NCBI GenBank assembly: GCA_015057165.1
Contig: SVEY01000002.1
Span: 124,001 to 188,000 of the forward strand
Source: Lachnospiraceae bacterium
GTDB lineage: Bacteria > Bacillota > Clostridia > Lachnospirales > Lachnospiraceae
Length of the DNA stretch: 64,000 bases
Direction: 5' to 3'
Under the pieces are notes generated by a model. That model saw only the letters and a program-made list of their open reading frames with translations, was not told the origin of the DNA and made no database searches. Of the stretch, positions 28,731 through 38,166 are shown in pieces. The first letter of the stretch is position 1, and each line of letters begins with the position of its first letter. A program made the translations under genes and the position numbers.

Positions 28731-31034
28731 ATGAAAAAAAGAGCTATAGATATTCTAATTTTAATACTAATTATTACTTTGGGAATCGTTCTGCGATTCC
28801 CTTTTGGTGCTATGGACAAAGATAGTTCTAGCAGATCAATTGCTGAAATTAACGAAATTACAGATGAAGATTGCCTGTATCTGTCTGATCCTGACTCCTA
28901 TCTCTATGCCAGAAAAGCAAGGGAATACTCTGTTGAGCTAAGTAATTTCACCTTTGTAAATACAAGGGAAGATGATTATATGATGAATCCGGTAAGCGAT
29001 AGAGAAAATGGTCTTGTAACTAATGGACTTTCTTTCATAGCAGCCATTGTATATAGGTTTCTAAGTTTTTTCTCACACATTTCTATTGAGCAAATTGTCT
29101 ATTATATTGATATGGTAATATGTTCTCTTGCAGCAATTCCAGCATATTTATATGTTAGAAAACAGACCAATGTAATTGGTGGAATTGTATCAGGAATACT
29201 AGCTGTATGTGCCATACCATTTTTCGTGCATAGTGTGGCTGGATATTTTGATACTGATGCTATGCTTTGTACAATTCCACTTGCATTAATGACAAGCTTT
29301 GCTATGATGATTTATTCTGATAAACGAAGTGCCAAGATTGTCTTTTCTATGATATCCCTTATTATGTTTGCTCTACTTGCTGCTACATGGGAGACTTTCT
29401 ATATTTATTTTGGTATATTAGTTTTCCTATCTGTTATAACCATAATTATTATGGCAATACTTTGTAAGAAAGAAAAAGCAATAACAGGTAGTCAGTTTAA
29501 GGAAGAAGTGCTTTTTTCATGTATAACTATTGTTATAATGGCTATTATTGCATTTCTTATGTATGGAATGACTATAGTTGATTCTGTTAGGCGTCTGGTA
29601 ACTAATATGCTAGTTACTAATGATTATCCAGATTCAACAAGATATATAGTGGAATTGTCTGATATACCTATTCTTGAAAATGGAATAGAAGGCGCATTTC
29701 TGACAACAGGCTCAGGTATAATTAACAATTTAGGCGGTGTTGTAATACTTGCTGTTGGATTGTTAAGTATGATACTTGTTATTGCAAAGGGAAAAGAAAA
29801 ATCTCCTAAGTTTTTCTCCTGCAATTTCGGATTTATAGTAACCTGGCTTCTTATTACATTTCCACTTCTGTTTGTTGGAGTAAGATTTCTGCAGTTAGTG
29901 TGTCTGCCACTTGTCCTTTTAATTGGACTGGGTATAGGGATTTTTACAGATATGTTAGTGAAGAATTCTAACATATATATAGGTTCTGTCTTGTCGGCAT
30001 TTATATCTGCCATTATTATGGTGGGACCTGTTGCGGGTGTTATACTTCGTGGTAATGCGCCCGCGCCTTTTTATACCAAGACTTTTGATAAAGCATGTAC
30101 CTGGGTTAATGATTATGCCAGTGAGGATGCATCCATACTTACATGGTGGGATTATGGATATTTTATTCAATTTGCTAGTGCTAGGCATGTGCTTGCGGAT
30201 GGTGGCACATTTGATGGAGGATACTTTTACTGGCTTGCTCATGCCCTACTTACAGATAATCCTAAGCTTAGTGCAGCAATCTTTAGCATGCTAGATGACA
30301 GCGGAATAAGTGCTCCGGATATGGCAACAGAATACATTGGAGATACTAGTAAGGCTTGTGATGCTCTTCTTAGTGTTCTTCCTATGAGTAAAGAAGAAGG
30401 CATACAGTACTTGGTTAAGAATTATGATATGTCTGAAGATAAGGCAACAATCCTTATAGATAAAGCAAAGCCGGATATGAGAAATGAAGAATATATGTTT
30501 ATCTCAAGAGATTTGATAAGCAAAATTAATGCCCTATGTTATTATGGATTCTATGATTTCTCAAATGGTGATTATGATGCGGCTCTTGGTGTGTCGTGTG
30601 AGCCTATTGTACCTAATGAGTATAATCAGCATACTGAGATTCAAGGAATTAATAATTGCTCTATTGAATATAGAGAAGTAGGAGATAATAAAGAAGTAAC
30701 AATAATAGATGATGACGGGAATCCTGTAGGAATCTCTAGATTGATATTTGTAGAAAATGGTTCGAAAGTACAGGATATTAAGAGAAAGGATACTGGTTAT
30801 ACGGTCTATTGTATAAAAGATAATGGAGAATGTTCCTTTATAGTTTGTTCTAACTTTATAGCTGATAGTATGCTTGTGTCGCTTATGGCATATAATTCTA
30901 ATGATTGTTATGAGAGAGTTTATTCAAGTGTGGAAGATAGTAGATTGTTGCCTTATAATTCTGTAATTGCGAAATTCTTTGGAAATGCTTCAACTAAAGC
31001 AAGTGCTGGAGTACTCGTGTATAGAATGAAATAG
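28731..31034 (+). CDS. STT3/PglB-type oligosaccharyltransferase
   Basis: This 767-residue protein has a membrane half with about 12-13 helices (residues 5-440) and a soluble C-terminal domain. Family hallmarks: an N-terminal acidic motif LSDPDSYLYARKA after the first helix, AGYFDTDAM in the second acidic motif (PglB has a nearly identical SGYYDTDML), and the signature WWDYG at residues 472-476 followed by DGGTFDGGYFYWLA. STT3 enzymes transfer lipid-linked oligosaccharide to Asn in N-x-S/T on the outer face of the membrane. The gene follows the aSec/ABC genes by 121 bases and has no glycan-assembly (pgl) genes around it. The family is clear, but the donor and targets are unknown. It could instead be an undecaprenyl-linked transferase with a different acceptor. 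Confidence 0.85.
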   Translation: MKKRAIDILILILIITLGIVLRFPFGAMDKDSSSRSIAEINEITDEDCLYLSDPDSYLYARKAREYSVELSNFTFVNTREDDYMMNPVSDRENGLVTNGLSFIAAIVYRFLSFFSHISIEQIVYYIDMVICSLAAIPAYLYVRKQTNVIGGIVSGILAVCAIPFFVHSVAGYFDTDAMLCTIPLALMTSFAMMIYSDKRSAKIVFSMISLIMFALLAATWETFYIYFGILVFLSVITIIIMAILCKKEKAITGSQFKEEVLFSCITIVIMAIIAFLMYGMTIVDSVRRLVTNMLVTNDYPDSTRYIVELSDIPILENGIEGAFLTTGSGIINNLGGVVILAVGLLSMILVIAKGKEKSPKFFSCNFGFIVTWLLITFPLLFVGVRFLQLVCLPLVLLIGLGIGIFTDMLVKNSNIYIGSVLSAFISAIIMVGPVAGVILRGNAPAPFYTKTFDKACTWVNDYASEDASILTWWDYGYFIQFASARHVLADGGTFDGGYFYWLAHALLTDNPKLSAAIFSMLDDSGISAPDMATEYIGDTSKACDALLSVLPMSKEEGIQYLVKNYDMSEDKATILIDKAKPDMRNEEYMFISRDLISKINALCYYGFYDFSNGDYDAALGVSCEPIVPNEYNQHTEIQGINNCSIEYREVGDNKEVTIIDDDGNPVGISRLIFVENGSKVQDIKRKDTGYTVYCIKDNGECSFIVCSNFIADSMLVSLMAYNSNDCYERVYSSVEDSRLLPYNSVIAKFFGNASTKASAGVLVYRMK

Positions 31035-31043
31035 AAAACTAAC

Positions 31044-31127
31044 TGCAGGAAAAGGGAATCGAACCCTCACGATGTTGCCACCACAGGCACCTGAAGCCTG
31101 CGCGTCTACCAGTTCCGCCATTCCTGC
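31044..31127 (-). tRNA. tRNA-Leu (anticodon CAG)
   Basis: Read on the minus strand, an 84-base cloverleaf has acceptor GCAGGAA/TTCCTGC, D arm with GAACTGGTAGA loop, anticodon stem CAGGC/GCCTG with loop TTCAGGT (CAG), a long leucine-type variable arm (GGTG GCAA CATC) and T loop TTCGATT. A73 is present and CCA is not encoded. It lies convergent to the STT3 gene and divergent from recJ. Confidence 0.95.
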
Positions 31128-31230
31128 ATCTTAAATAATTATAATGATTTGTTATTGGAGTGTCAATCTTATCTATTTTATAGTGTGGCTATGCTGCAAA
31201 ATAAGAACTGACGATATAGAAAGGAAACAC

Positions 31231-33066
31231 ATGACTAAGTACAACATTTACAATAAAGGAAATGAAAAGTTATTTAAAGATATTGCTGCTAAGTATAATG
31301 TAGATGAAGTTATATCGAGAATTATAGTTAATCGTGATATTCCTAGTGACAAGATAGAAGAATATCTTAATCCGGATATTAACAAGTTATATAATCCATT
31401 TCTTCTAAGAGATGTGGAGGAAGCGGCAATACTTACTCTACAATCAGTCAATAACAACAAGAAGATAAGAATAATAGGTGATTATGATATAGATGGTGTA
31501 ATGTCTACATATGTCCTGTTAAAGGGACTCAAGAAGCTCGGTGCCAATGTTGATTATCAGATACCTCATAGAATAGAAGACGGATATGGTCTTAATGCTA
31601 ACATAATTAACAGGGCCATTGAGGATAATGTTGATCTTATAATCACATGTGATAACGGAGTATCTGCAATTGATGAGATTGCGCTTGCAAGGGAAAATGG
31701 AATAGATGTGATAATAACTGATCATCATGAGTTGATGTTCGAAGAAGTAAATGGTGTCAAGACAGAGGTTCTTCCAGATGCTAATTATATAATTAATCCT
31801 AAGCGAAAAGGAGATAAGTATCCTTGCAAGAAACTTTGTGGTGCCACAGTTGCCTGGAAGTTTATGACTGTACTTATGGACATTAGCAATATGATTCCGC
31901 GCCTGTCAAGGACCAGTGGGTATATGAGGCTAGAAGATGATACATCATGCAACCTAGATAGTAATATGGATTTTCGCCCTGTAATGTTATTTCTTGAAAA
32001 TGTTGCATTTGCAACTATAGGTGATGTTATGGAGTTAGTTGATGAGAATAGAATTATTGTAAAATATGGTCTTAAAGCTATGGAAGAAACTGAGAATAAA
32101 GGCTTAAAATGTCTTATCAATAACAGATTGGGAGAGGATACGACAATACTTCCATATCATATAGGTTTTGTACTTGGTCCATGTATTAACGCAAGTGGAA
32201 GATTAGATTCCGCATCAAAGTCTCTAGAACTACTTCTGTGCGAGGATGATAAGAAAGCAAATCAAATATCTACAGAGCTAGTTAATCTTAACGATGATAG
32301 AAAGAATAAGACAAATGAAGGTGTTGATAAAGCATTTGCAATAATTGAGAAGGAATACAAGGATGATAAAGTGCTTGTTGTATTTATTCCAGATATTCAT
32401 GAGAGTATTGCTGGGATTGTTGCTGGTCGTGTCAGAGAGAAGTACTCTAAACCAGCGATTATATTATGCCAAGGTGAGGAGTGCGTTAAGGGTTCAGGAC
32501 GATCCATTGAGAACTACAATATGTATGAAGGCCTTCATAGTTGTAAGGAACTATTCATCAAGTTCGGAGGACATCCAATGGCAGCTGGAATGTCTCTTCC
32601 TATAGAAAATGTGGATGTGCTTAGGAAACGTCTTAATGACGAATGTAGTCTTACAGAAGATGAACTTGTAGATGTTGAAACAATAGACCTTACAATTAAT
32701 CCTGATTATATAGATGTTGAACTTGTTAGACAATTAGAGTTGTTAGAACCTTTTGGAAATGGTAATAAGAAGCCTTTATTTGCTCATAAGAATACACCTC
32801 TTCACTCCATAAGAAGGATTGGACAAGATGGAAAATATTTTAAGATGGAATTAATAACTGCAAGTGGAGTTGTGACGGGACTATACTTTAAGGATGCAGA
32901 TGAAGTAGAAGAGAGGCTAATAGAAAAGTTCGGTACAGATGAATACAATAAGGCTTTAAAAGCACAGAAGAATAATATTGGTTTGACAATTATGTTCTAT
33001 CCACAAATTAACGAATATAAAGGGCACAGAACGATTCAATTGGTTTTATCGGATATAATATGTTAA
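31231..33066 (+). CDS. recJ: Single-stranded-DNA exonuclease RecJ
   Basis: This 5'-3' exonuclease of the DHH phosphoesterase family acts in recombination and mismatch repair. In 611 residues it has motif I GDYDIDGVMST, motif III ITDHHEL, the DHHA1 domain with GSGRS-type sequence (VKGSGRSIENYN) and GGHPMAAGMS, and a C-terminal OB-fold. The start chosen is ATG 31231, preceded by AAGGAAA; the longer frame from 31144 would add a hydrophobic stretch with no ribosome site. It lies alone, downstream of the divergent tRNA-Leu. The family's usual length (about 560-800) fits. Confidence 0.92.
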   Translation: MTKYNIYNKGNEKLFKDIAAKYNVDEVISRIIVNRDIPSDKIEEYLNPDINKLYNPFLLRDVEEAAILTLQSVNNNKKIRIIGDYDIDGVMSTYVLLKGLKKLGANVDYQIPHRIEDGYGLNANIINRAIEDNVDLIITCDNGVSAIDEIALARENGIDVIITDHHELMFEEVNGVKTEVLPDANYIINPKRKGDKYPCKKLCGATVAWKFMTVLMDISNMIPRLSRTSGYMRLEDDTSCNLDSNMDFRPVMLFLENVAFATIGDVMELVDENRIIVKYGLKAMEETENKGLKCLINNRLGEDTTILPYHIGFVLGPCINASGRLDSASKSLELLLCEDDKKANQISTELVNLNDDRKNKTNEGVDKAFAIIEKEYKDDKVLVVFIPDIHESIAGIVAGRVREKYSKPAIILCQGEECVKGSGRSIENYNMYEGLHSCKELFIKFGGHPMAAGMSLPIENVDVLRKRLNDECSLTEDELVDVETIDLTINPDYIDVELVRQLELLEPFGNGNKKPLFAHKNTPLHSIRRIGQDGKYFKMELITASGVVTGLYFKDADEVEERLIEKFGTDEYNKALKAQKNNIGLTIMFYPQINEYKGHRTIQLVLSDIIC

Positions 33067-33113
33067 TTTGAGAATGTTTTTCGCATGGTAAATGTAAATA
33101 TTTTGTATAAAAT

Positions 33114-33155
33114 ATGCAATAAATCCTTGCATTAAGCCTTCAATATGAGTAAAAT
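33114..33155 (+). promoter_or_regulatory. Promoter with overlapping inverted repeat before hydrolase gene
   Basis: TTGCAT (33127-33132) and TAAAAT (33150-33155) are 17 bases apart. The -35 box is the right arm of a perfect 6-bp inverted repeat, ATGCAA (33114-33119) with TTGCAT, which may be an operator. The ribosome site GGGAGGAAG follows before ATG 33198. Confidence 0.5.
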
Positions 33156-33197
33156 AGACATACAGTATTTTCGAAAAACGTGGGAGGAAGTTGACAA

Positions 33198-34154
33198 ATG
33201 GCTGTTAAAGAAGTTTATAGTTTTAGCTCTGCCGATGGTGTATCAACAATTCATGCAGTAAAGTGGACACCAGATGATGGACAAGTTAAAGCTGTATTGC
33301 AGATTACACACGGTATGGTTGAGTATATTGAGCGTTATACTGATTTTGCAAATTTCATGACAACTAAAGGATTTGCTGTAATCGGACACGACCATATCGG
33401 ACACGGTGATTCAGTTGCAAGTGAAGAAGAATGGGGTATTATGCAATGTAATAATCCATCAGATGTAATGGTTGAGGATATCTTCTCTAATTACAAGCAT
33501 GGTAAGAAAGAGTATCCAGATGTACCATATTTTATTCTTGGTCACTCAATGGGATCATATATGCTTCGTAAATTCTTGTCAGTTAAGGCACAAGATATTG
33601 ACGGAATTGATGGTGCGATTATTATGGGTACTGGTACAGAGGCTGATGGAACTATCAGTATGGGTAAGTTGGTACTTAATACTATAATGGCATTTAAAGG
33701 TAGAGATCACAGAAGTAAGTTTGTAGCTGGTCTTATGTATGGTTCGTCTTACAAAGGATATGATACAGACGGAACAGGTGACAGAACTAAGAGCTGGCTT
33801 AATAGAGATGTTGAGCAGGTTGATAAGTATTATGCTGATCCTAAGTGTACATATATGTTCTCACTTAATGGATATAAAGCTTTACTTGAATCAACAGGAT
33901 ATGACAATAAGCAAGAGAACATCAATAAGATGAGAAAAGATATGCCTATCTTATTTGTATCTGGTTCTAAGGATCCTGTAGGTGGACTTGGTGAAGGCGT
34001 TAAAGCTGCTAAGGCTAAGTTCGATGAGGCAGGAATAGAAGATGTCTCTATTCATCTATTCGAAGGATATCGTCATGAGATCCTTAATGAGATTGATCAT
34101 GAAGCTGTATATGATTATATATATGAGTGGATTGATTCTAAGATGAATAAGTAA
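33198..34154 (+). CDS. Monoacylglycerol-lipase-like alpha/beta hydrolase
   Basis: This 318-residue serine hydrolase belongs to the Hydrolase_4 (monoacylglycerol lipase/lysophospholipase) group. The oxyanion region is THGMVEYIERY, the nucleophile elbow GHSMGS gives Ser117, the acid is in GSKDPVGG, and the catalytic His is in GYRHEIL. There is no signal peptide, so it should be cytoplasmic and act on lipid or other small esters. It is monocistronic, with its own promoter upstream and a strong terminator downstream. The exact substrate cannot be read from the sequence. Confidence 0.85.
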   Translation: MAVKEVYSFSSADGVSTIHAVKWTPDDGQVKAVLQITHGMVEYIERYTDFANFMTTKGFAVIGHDHIGHGDSVASEEEWGIMQCNNPSDVMVEDIFSNYKHGKKEYPDVPYFILGHSMGSYMLRKFLSVKAQDIDGIDGAIIMGTGTEADGTISMGKLVLNTIMAFKGRDHRSKFVAGLMYGSSYKGYDTDGTGDRTKSWLNRDVEQVDKYYADPKCTYMFSLNGYKALLESTGYDNKQENINKMRKDMPILFVSGSKDPVGGLGEGVKAAKAKFDEAGIEDVSIHLFEGYRHEILNEIDHEAVYDYIYEWIDSKMNK

Positions 34155-34168
34155 TTTGAGAATTAATT

Positions 34169-34200
34169 AAGCGTCTAAGCATTTGCTTAGACGCTTCTTT
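34169..34200 (+). terminator. Strong terminator after hydrolase gene
   Basis: A perfect 12-bp stem (34169-34180 with 34185-34196) with an ATTT loop is followed by a T-rich tract on the plus strand. The convergent minus-strand gene ends at the same place, so the hairpin may serve both, though its minus-strand T-tract is weak. Confidence 0.9.
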
Positions 34201-35246
34201 TATTTCCTATTAAGCATTTCTGCTACTTTAATTCTATTCTCTTCGCTAAATCCTACAAGAATGTTATGATTTGCTTCTGACAGATATTCGATTACTCCAT
34301 CAATATCTGATTTTTCATTTTTCGGACATTTAATATATAAATGTTTGTTAGCTGTTATATGAAGCGTATAACTTATCTTGAAATGATGCCATAGGAATTT
34401 ATATAAAGTGGAATATTTATAAATCCATAATATTTCGTCGATAGGTACAATTGCAACACCGTATATTGATACTTCAATGAAGAAGTGTTCTGTAATATAC
34501 ATGTCTTCAGTAGCAAGCTGAGGGAGAGTGGCTAATTCTTCTTCAGCAAGTTCCAGGAGTTTATCTGAATTGCCATACGCCTTGAGGCGTAGCACAGGTG
34601 TAGATATTGATGGATTTATAATGAACAATCCATATATGATAACGAATATCAAACTAATAATTCCAGAACCGAGAGCAAGTATAATAAGTGCCCATGTTAG
34701 AAATCCAGTTGTAGCTGGTTCGTTAATATTGTAATTGGACAAAGTGCTTGTTATTCCTTCTTCATCCCAGGACAGATCCTTAGCTAATCTATTAAGAAGT
34801 TCTGTCTCTGTCTTACTGTTCTTATATATTTTTCCTTTGACAGTAACATTTTCAATAACAGGTTTTCCCTGCTCGCAGGTGTCAGGAGTAAGAAGAACAA
34901 TAATGCAATCGTCGTTGACATTAGTGTAGTAATAATATCCCTCGGTACCTGTAAGCCATTCTTTTGTATATCCTGTGAAGTACAGGTTCTTAAGATTTGC
35001 TGTTATATACCCGTTCCTATTATATTGTTCTTTAATTGATTTTGTTGAATCAAGAACATTAGGATTCAATATAGAATAAATTGGGCTTATGAAGATTAGT
35101 AACAGGATAAAAGCCAGATATACCAGCGGTGCAATAATCTTTCTTTTGTAGCACTTAATAATATTTGATTTTATGTAGTCTTTGTATTTTTCGCTGACAT
35201 TAGTACCACCTTCTAAGTCAGCGAGTGGTTTTTCCATTTCTTTCAT
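34200..35246 (-). CDS. Two-helix membrane protein of unknown function
   Basis: This is one of the few minus-strand genes in the window, with 348 residues. It has a short charged N-terminus, a first membrane helix (about 37-57, APLVYLAFILLLIFISPIYS), an outer domain of about 125 residues, a second helix (about 185-212, rich in Ile/Leu/Gly) and a cytoplasmic C-terminal domain with VPIDEILWIYKYST, a pattern seen in PH-like or YcxB-like sensor domains. I do not recognise a named family with confidence. It is convergent with the hydrolase gene and divergent from hslO. A second possible start lies four codons in. It is probably a real gene, since the frame is long and has clear membrane topology. 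Confidence 0.7.
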   Translation of the reverse strand: MKEMEKPLADLEGGTNVSEKYKDYIKSNIIKCYKRKIIAPLVYLAFILLLIFISPIYSILNPNVLDSTKSIKEQYNRNGYITANLKNLYFTGYTKEWLTGTEGYYYYTNVNDDCIIVLLTPDTCEQGKPVIENVTVKGKIYKNSKTETELLNRLAKDLSWDEEGITSTLSNYNINEPATTGFLTWALIILALGSGIISLIFVIIYGLFIINPSISTPVLRLKAYGNSDKLLELAEEELATLPQLATEDMYITEHFFIEVSIYGVAIVPIDEILWIYKYSTLYKFLWHHFKISYTLHITANKHLYIKCPKNEKSDIDGVIEYLSEANHNILVGFSEENRIKVAEMLNRK

Positions 35247-35356
35247 GGTTATATAATATAGTTTTATTTCCTTTTATTCAAGGGATTAACCCACTTTTAT
35301 AATTTGAGATTTTGTGCTAGTATATTTTAGTGAAAAAATTTGGAAGGGAAAAAAGT

Positions 35357-36232
35357 ATGTCTGATTATATAATTAGAGCCACTGCAGCAAATGATTCCAT
35401 AAGAGCTTTTGCAATAACAAGCCGTGACATGGTTGAGTTCGCAAGGGAGAGTCATAATACAAGTCCTGTTGTAACAGCCGCCCTAGGGCGTATGCTAAGT
35501 GCAGGTGCCATGATGGGAGTAATGATGAAAGGAGATGATGATCTTCTTACATTTCAGATTCAGGGAAGTGGTCCTATGAAAGGGATTACAGTTACTGCAG
35601 ATTCTAAAGGAAATGTTAAAGGTTTTCCTAATGTGGCTGATGTTATGTTACCACCTAATAAAGATGGTAAACTTGATGTTGGAGGAGCTATTGATATTGG
35701 AATCCTTAGAGTTATCAAAGACATGGGACTTAAGGAGCCATATGTAGGAACCTGTGAACTTAAGACTGGTGAGATTGCAGAGGATTTAACTTATTATTTT
35801 GCTACAAGTGAACAGATACCTTCTTCTGTTGGTCTTGGAGTACTTATGAATAAGGATAACACTGTTGCAGAGGCAGGAGGATTTATAATCCAACTGATGC
35901 CTTTTACTGATGACAAGATTATTGATAAGTTAGAAGAGAATATTAAGAACCTGTCGCCTGTTACAACATATCTATCAGAAGGAAAGAGTCCAGAGGAAAT
36001 ACTTGATATAGTTCTTGAAGGATTGGATGTAAATGTACTTGATAAGGTTGATACTTGCTTTAAATGCGACTGTAGTGTAGAAAGAGTTGAGAAGAGTCTT
36101 ATGAGCCTTTCAATGGATGATATTAATAGCATAATTGAAGACAATAAGCCTGTTGAGGTTAAATGCCAATTCTGCAACAAAGCCTATAATTTCTCTATAG
36201 AAGATATCAAAAAACTACGTGGTATTAAATAA
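35357..36232 (+). CDS. hslO: Redox-regulated chaperone Hsp33
   Basis: This 291-residue cytoplasmic holdase chaperone is activated by oxidation. The N-terminal substrate-binding fold contains VTAALGRMLSAGAMMG and QIQGSGPMKGI. The C-terminal zinc switch has all four cysteines: CFKCDC (C-x-C pair) and CQFC (C-x-x-C). ATG 35357 is preferred because GGAAGGGA lies just upstream; a GTG at 35330 would place that ribosome site inside the coding region. It is divergent from the unknown membrane gene. Confidence 0.93.
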   Translation: MSDYIIRATAANDSIRAFAITSRDMVEFARESHNTSPVVTAALGRMLSAGAMMGVMMKGDDDLLTFQIQGSGPMKGITVTADSKGNVKGFPNVADVMLPPNKDGKLDVGGAIDIGILRVIKDMGLKEPYVGTCELKTGEIAEDLTYYFATSEQIPSSVGLGVLMNKDNTVAEAGGFIIQLMPFTDDKIIDKLEENIKNLSPVTTYLSEGKSPEEILDIVLEGLDVNVLDKVDTCFKCDCSVERVEKSLMSLSMDDINSIIEDNKPVEVKCQFCNKAYNFSIEDIKKLRGIK

Positions 36233-36303
36233 ATGTAGGATATAATATGCTTTTTTACTATGAAATGGTTATTTTTGGCTTGTTTTTTAGATAACCTATA
36301 TAA

Positions 36304-36331
36304 TTGACATATTTAAAAATATTAGTATAAT
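36304..36331 (+). promoter_or_regulatory. Consensus sigma-A promoter of L,D-transpeptidase gene
   Basis: Perfect TTGACA (36304-36309) and perfect TATAAT (36326-36331) with a 16-base spacer lie 76 bases before the ATG at 36408. This is the best consensus promoter in the window, suggesting constitutive strong expression. Confidence 0.85.
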
Positions 36332-36407
36332 TTATAGTGCTACTATAGAGTGCGCAGACTCTGTATTTTTATTGTAGTTTTTATATATATTTTGGAAGAA
36401 GGAAATC

Positions 36408-38069
36408 ATGGACAAAGTGAAAAATGTTGATTTGAAAAGCTGGAATTGGAAGAAAATCGGGATTATCGCAGGTAGTATAGTTGGCGGACTTTTAGTTATC
36501 TATATTATCTTTTCGATTTATTTTATGTCACACTATTTCTTTAGAAGTACTGTAAATGGTGTTCCAAGTTCAGGTAAAAGCGCATCTGGAATGGTTGATA
36601 AAATACAAGAAGCAGCCAAGGGATATAGTCTGGATGTAATAGATGAAGATGGTTCAGATATTAAGATTGCTTCAAGTGACATTGACATGAATGTTGATGT
36701 AACTGAAGATAAGTTGTCTGAGCTTTTCAAGGATCAGAATGGATTTGCATGGGTTAAATACATATTTACAGATAAAGATTATGTGTGTCCTACAATTGTA
36801 AGTCTTAATAATGAGAAGCTTAATAACAAATTATCTCAATTAAAGTGTCTAACAAGAGAGACTACTACACCTACAGAGAATGCTAAGGTTGTTTTTAAGG
36901 GTGATGAATTTGTAATTGAGCCTGAGAAGTATGGTAATACAGTTGAGATTAATGATTTAACTAACAAAGTTACACTTGCTATTTATAAATTTCAACCAAC
37001 CTTTGATATTGTAAAAGAAGGATATTTACAGCCGGCTGTTCTTTCCACTGATCCTACTCTTAATAAATCACTTGCTAATCTTAATAAGATAAAAGATATT
37101 AAGATAACATATGAAACGGGTAATGATCCTTATACAATACCTAAAGAGACAATTGCTACATTCTTCGGCTCAGATAACATGGGTGAGATTACTTACAATG
37201 AAGATGCTATCATGGGATTTGTTAAGGAGATGGCTAGCAAATACAATACTGCAGGTAAAGCGAAGAATCTTCATACATCTTATGGTGCAGATGTAACCAT
37301 TTCTGGTGGTGACTATGGCTGGAAGATTAATAACGAAGGTGAGAAGAATCAACTAATTGAAGATTTGAAGAATGGTAAAGATGTAAAGAGAGAATTTGTC
37401 TATAAGCAAAAGGCAGCATCTCATGGAGCTAATGATTATGGTGATAGTTATATAGAAATTAATCTTACAGCTCAACATCTAATTCTTCATAAGAATGGTA
37501 GTGTTGTTCTTGAATCTGATATTGTATCAGGTAATCCATATAAAGGTAATGCAACTCCAACAGGTGCTTATGGTATCTACTATTGCGACAAAGATGCTAT
37601 TCTTCGTGGAGAAGGATATGAGACACCAGTTGCTTATTGGATGCCTTTTAATGGTGGCGTTGGACTTCATGATGCTACATGGCAATCATCATTTGGTGGA
37701 CAGAGATATAAGTTCAATGGTTCCCATGGATGTATTAACTTACCACTAAATGTTGCTGCATCAATTTTTAGTCAGGTATCAGCAGGATACCCTGTTCTTG
37801 TATATAGCTTAGGCGGTACAGAACAAGTTGATAAGGAAATTGAGATGGCTAAGGGAGTAGTAACAGCAATTAATAATATTGGTCCAGTTAATCCAGGCAA
37901 GGCAGAGATGATTGCATCTGTAAGAGCTCAATATGAAGCACTTCCTGGAGCAGCAAAACAGGCTGTTACGAACTTGAATATTCTTGAGGCTGCAGAGGCT
38001 GAACTTGCAGCACAGCTCTCCGGTCAGGTTCCACCTCCAGAGGCGCCTGCAGAACCACCTGCAGCATAG
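36408..38069 (+). CDS. Membrane-anchored L,D-transpeptidase
   Basis: This cell-wall cross-linking enzyme has 553 residues. An N-terminal membrane anchor (about 18-42) leads to an outer region with two tandem peptidoglycan-binding-type modules (about 55-320), then a YkuD catalytic domain (about 350-470) with HDATW and SHGCIN, giving catalytic Cys442 and His440. A C-terminal extension ends in a Pro/Glu/Ala-rich tail. It should form 3-3 cross-links or attach proteins to peptidoglycan outside the membrane. GGAAGAAGG precedes the start. It has its own consensus promoter and terminator, so it is monocistronic. Confidence 0.9.
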   Translation: MDKVKNVDLKSWNWKKIGIIAGSIVGGLLVIYIIFSIYFMSHYFFRSTVNGVPSSGKSASGMVDKIQEAAKGYSLDVIDEDGSDIKIASSDIDMNVDVTEDKLSELFKDQNGFAWVKYIFTDKDYVCPTIVSLNNEKLNNKLSQLKCLTRETTTPTENAKVVFKGDEFVIEPEKYGNTVEINDLTNKVTLAIYKFQPTFDIVKEGYLQPAVLSTDPTLNKSLANLNKIKDIKITYETGNDPYTIPKETIATFFGSDNMGEITYNEDAIMGFVKEMASKYNTAGKAKNLHTSYGADVTISGGDYGWKINNEGEKNQLIEDLKNGKDVKREFVYKQKAASHGANDYGDSYIEINLTAQHLILHKNGSVVLESDIVSGNPYKGNATPTGAYGIYYCDKDAILRGEGYETPVAYWMPFNGGVGLHDATWQSSFGGQRYKFNGSHGCINLPLNVAASIFSQVSAGYPVLVYSLGGTEQVDKEIEMAKGVVTAINNIGPVNPGKAEMIASVRAQYEALPGAAKQAVTNLNILEAAEAELAAQLSGQVPPPEAPAEPPAA

Positions 38070-38080
38070 ATTGTTAATTA

Positions 38081-38110
38081 GGGCTTAGGCACTAGATGTC
38101 TAAGCCTTTT
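38081..38110 (+). terminator. Terminator after L,D-transpeptidase gene
   Basis: A 9-bp stem (about 38082-38090 with 38098-38106, one G-T pair) and an ACTAGAT loop run into TTTT. Confidence 0.75.
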
Positions 38111-38166
38111 ATATTAGAGTTATATAGAACCTATAAATACTTCTTAGTTAATGTGGGAGCAGTAAT

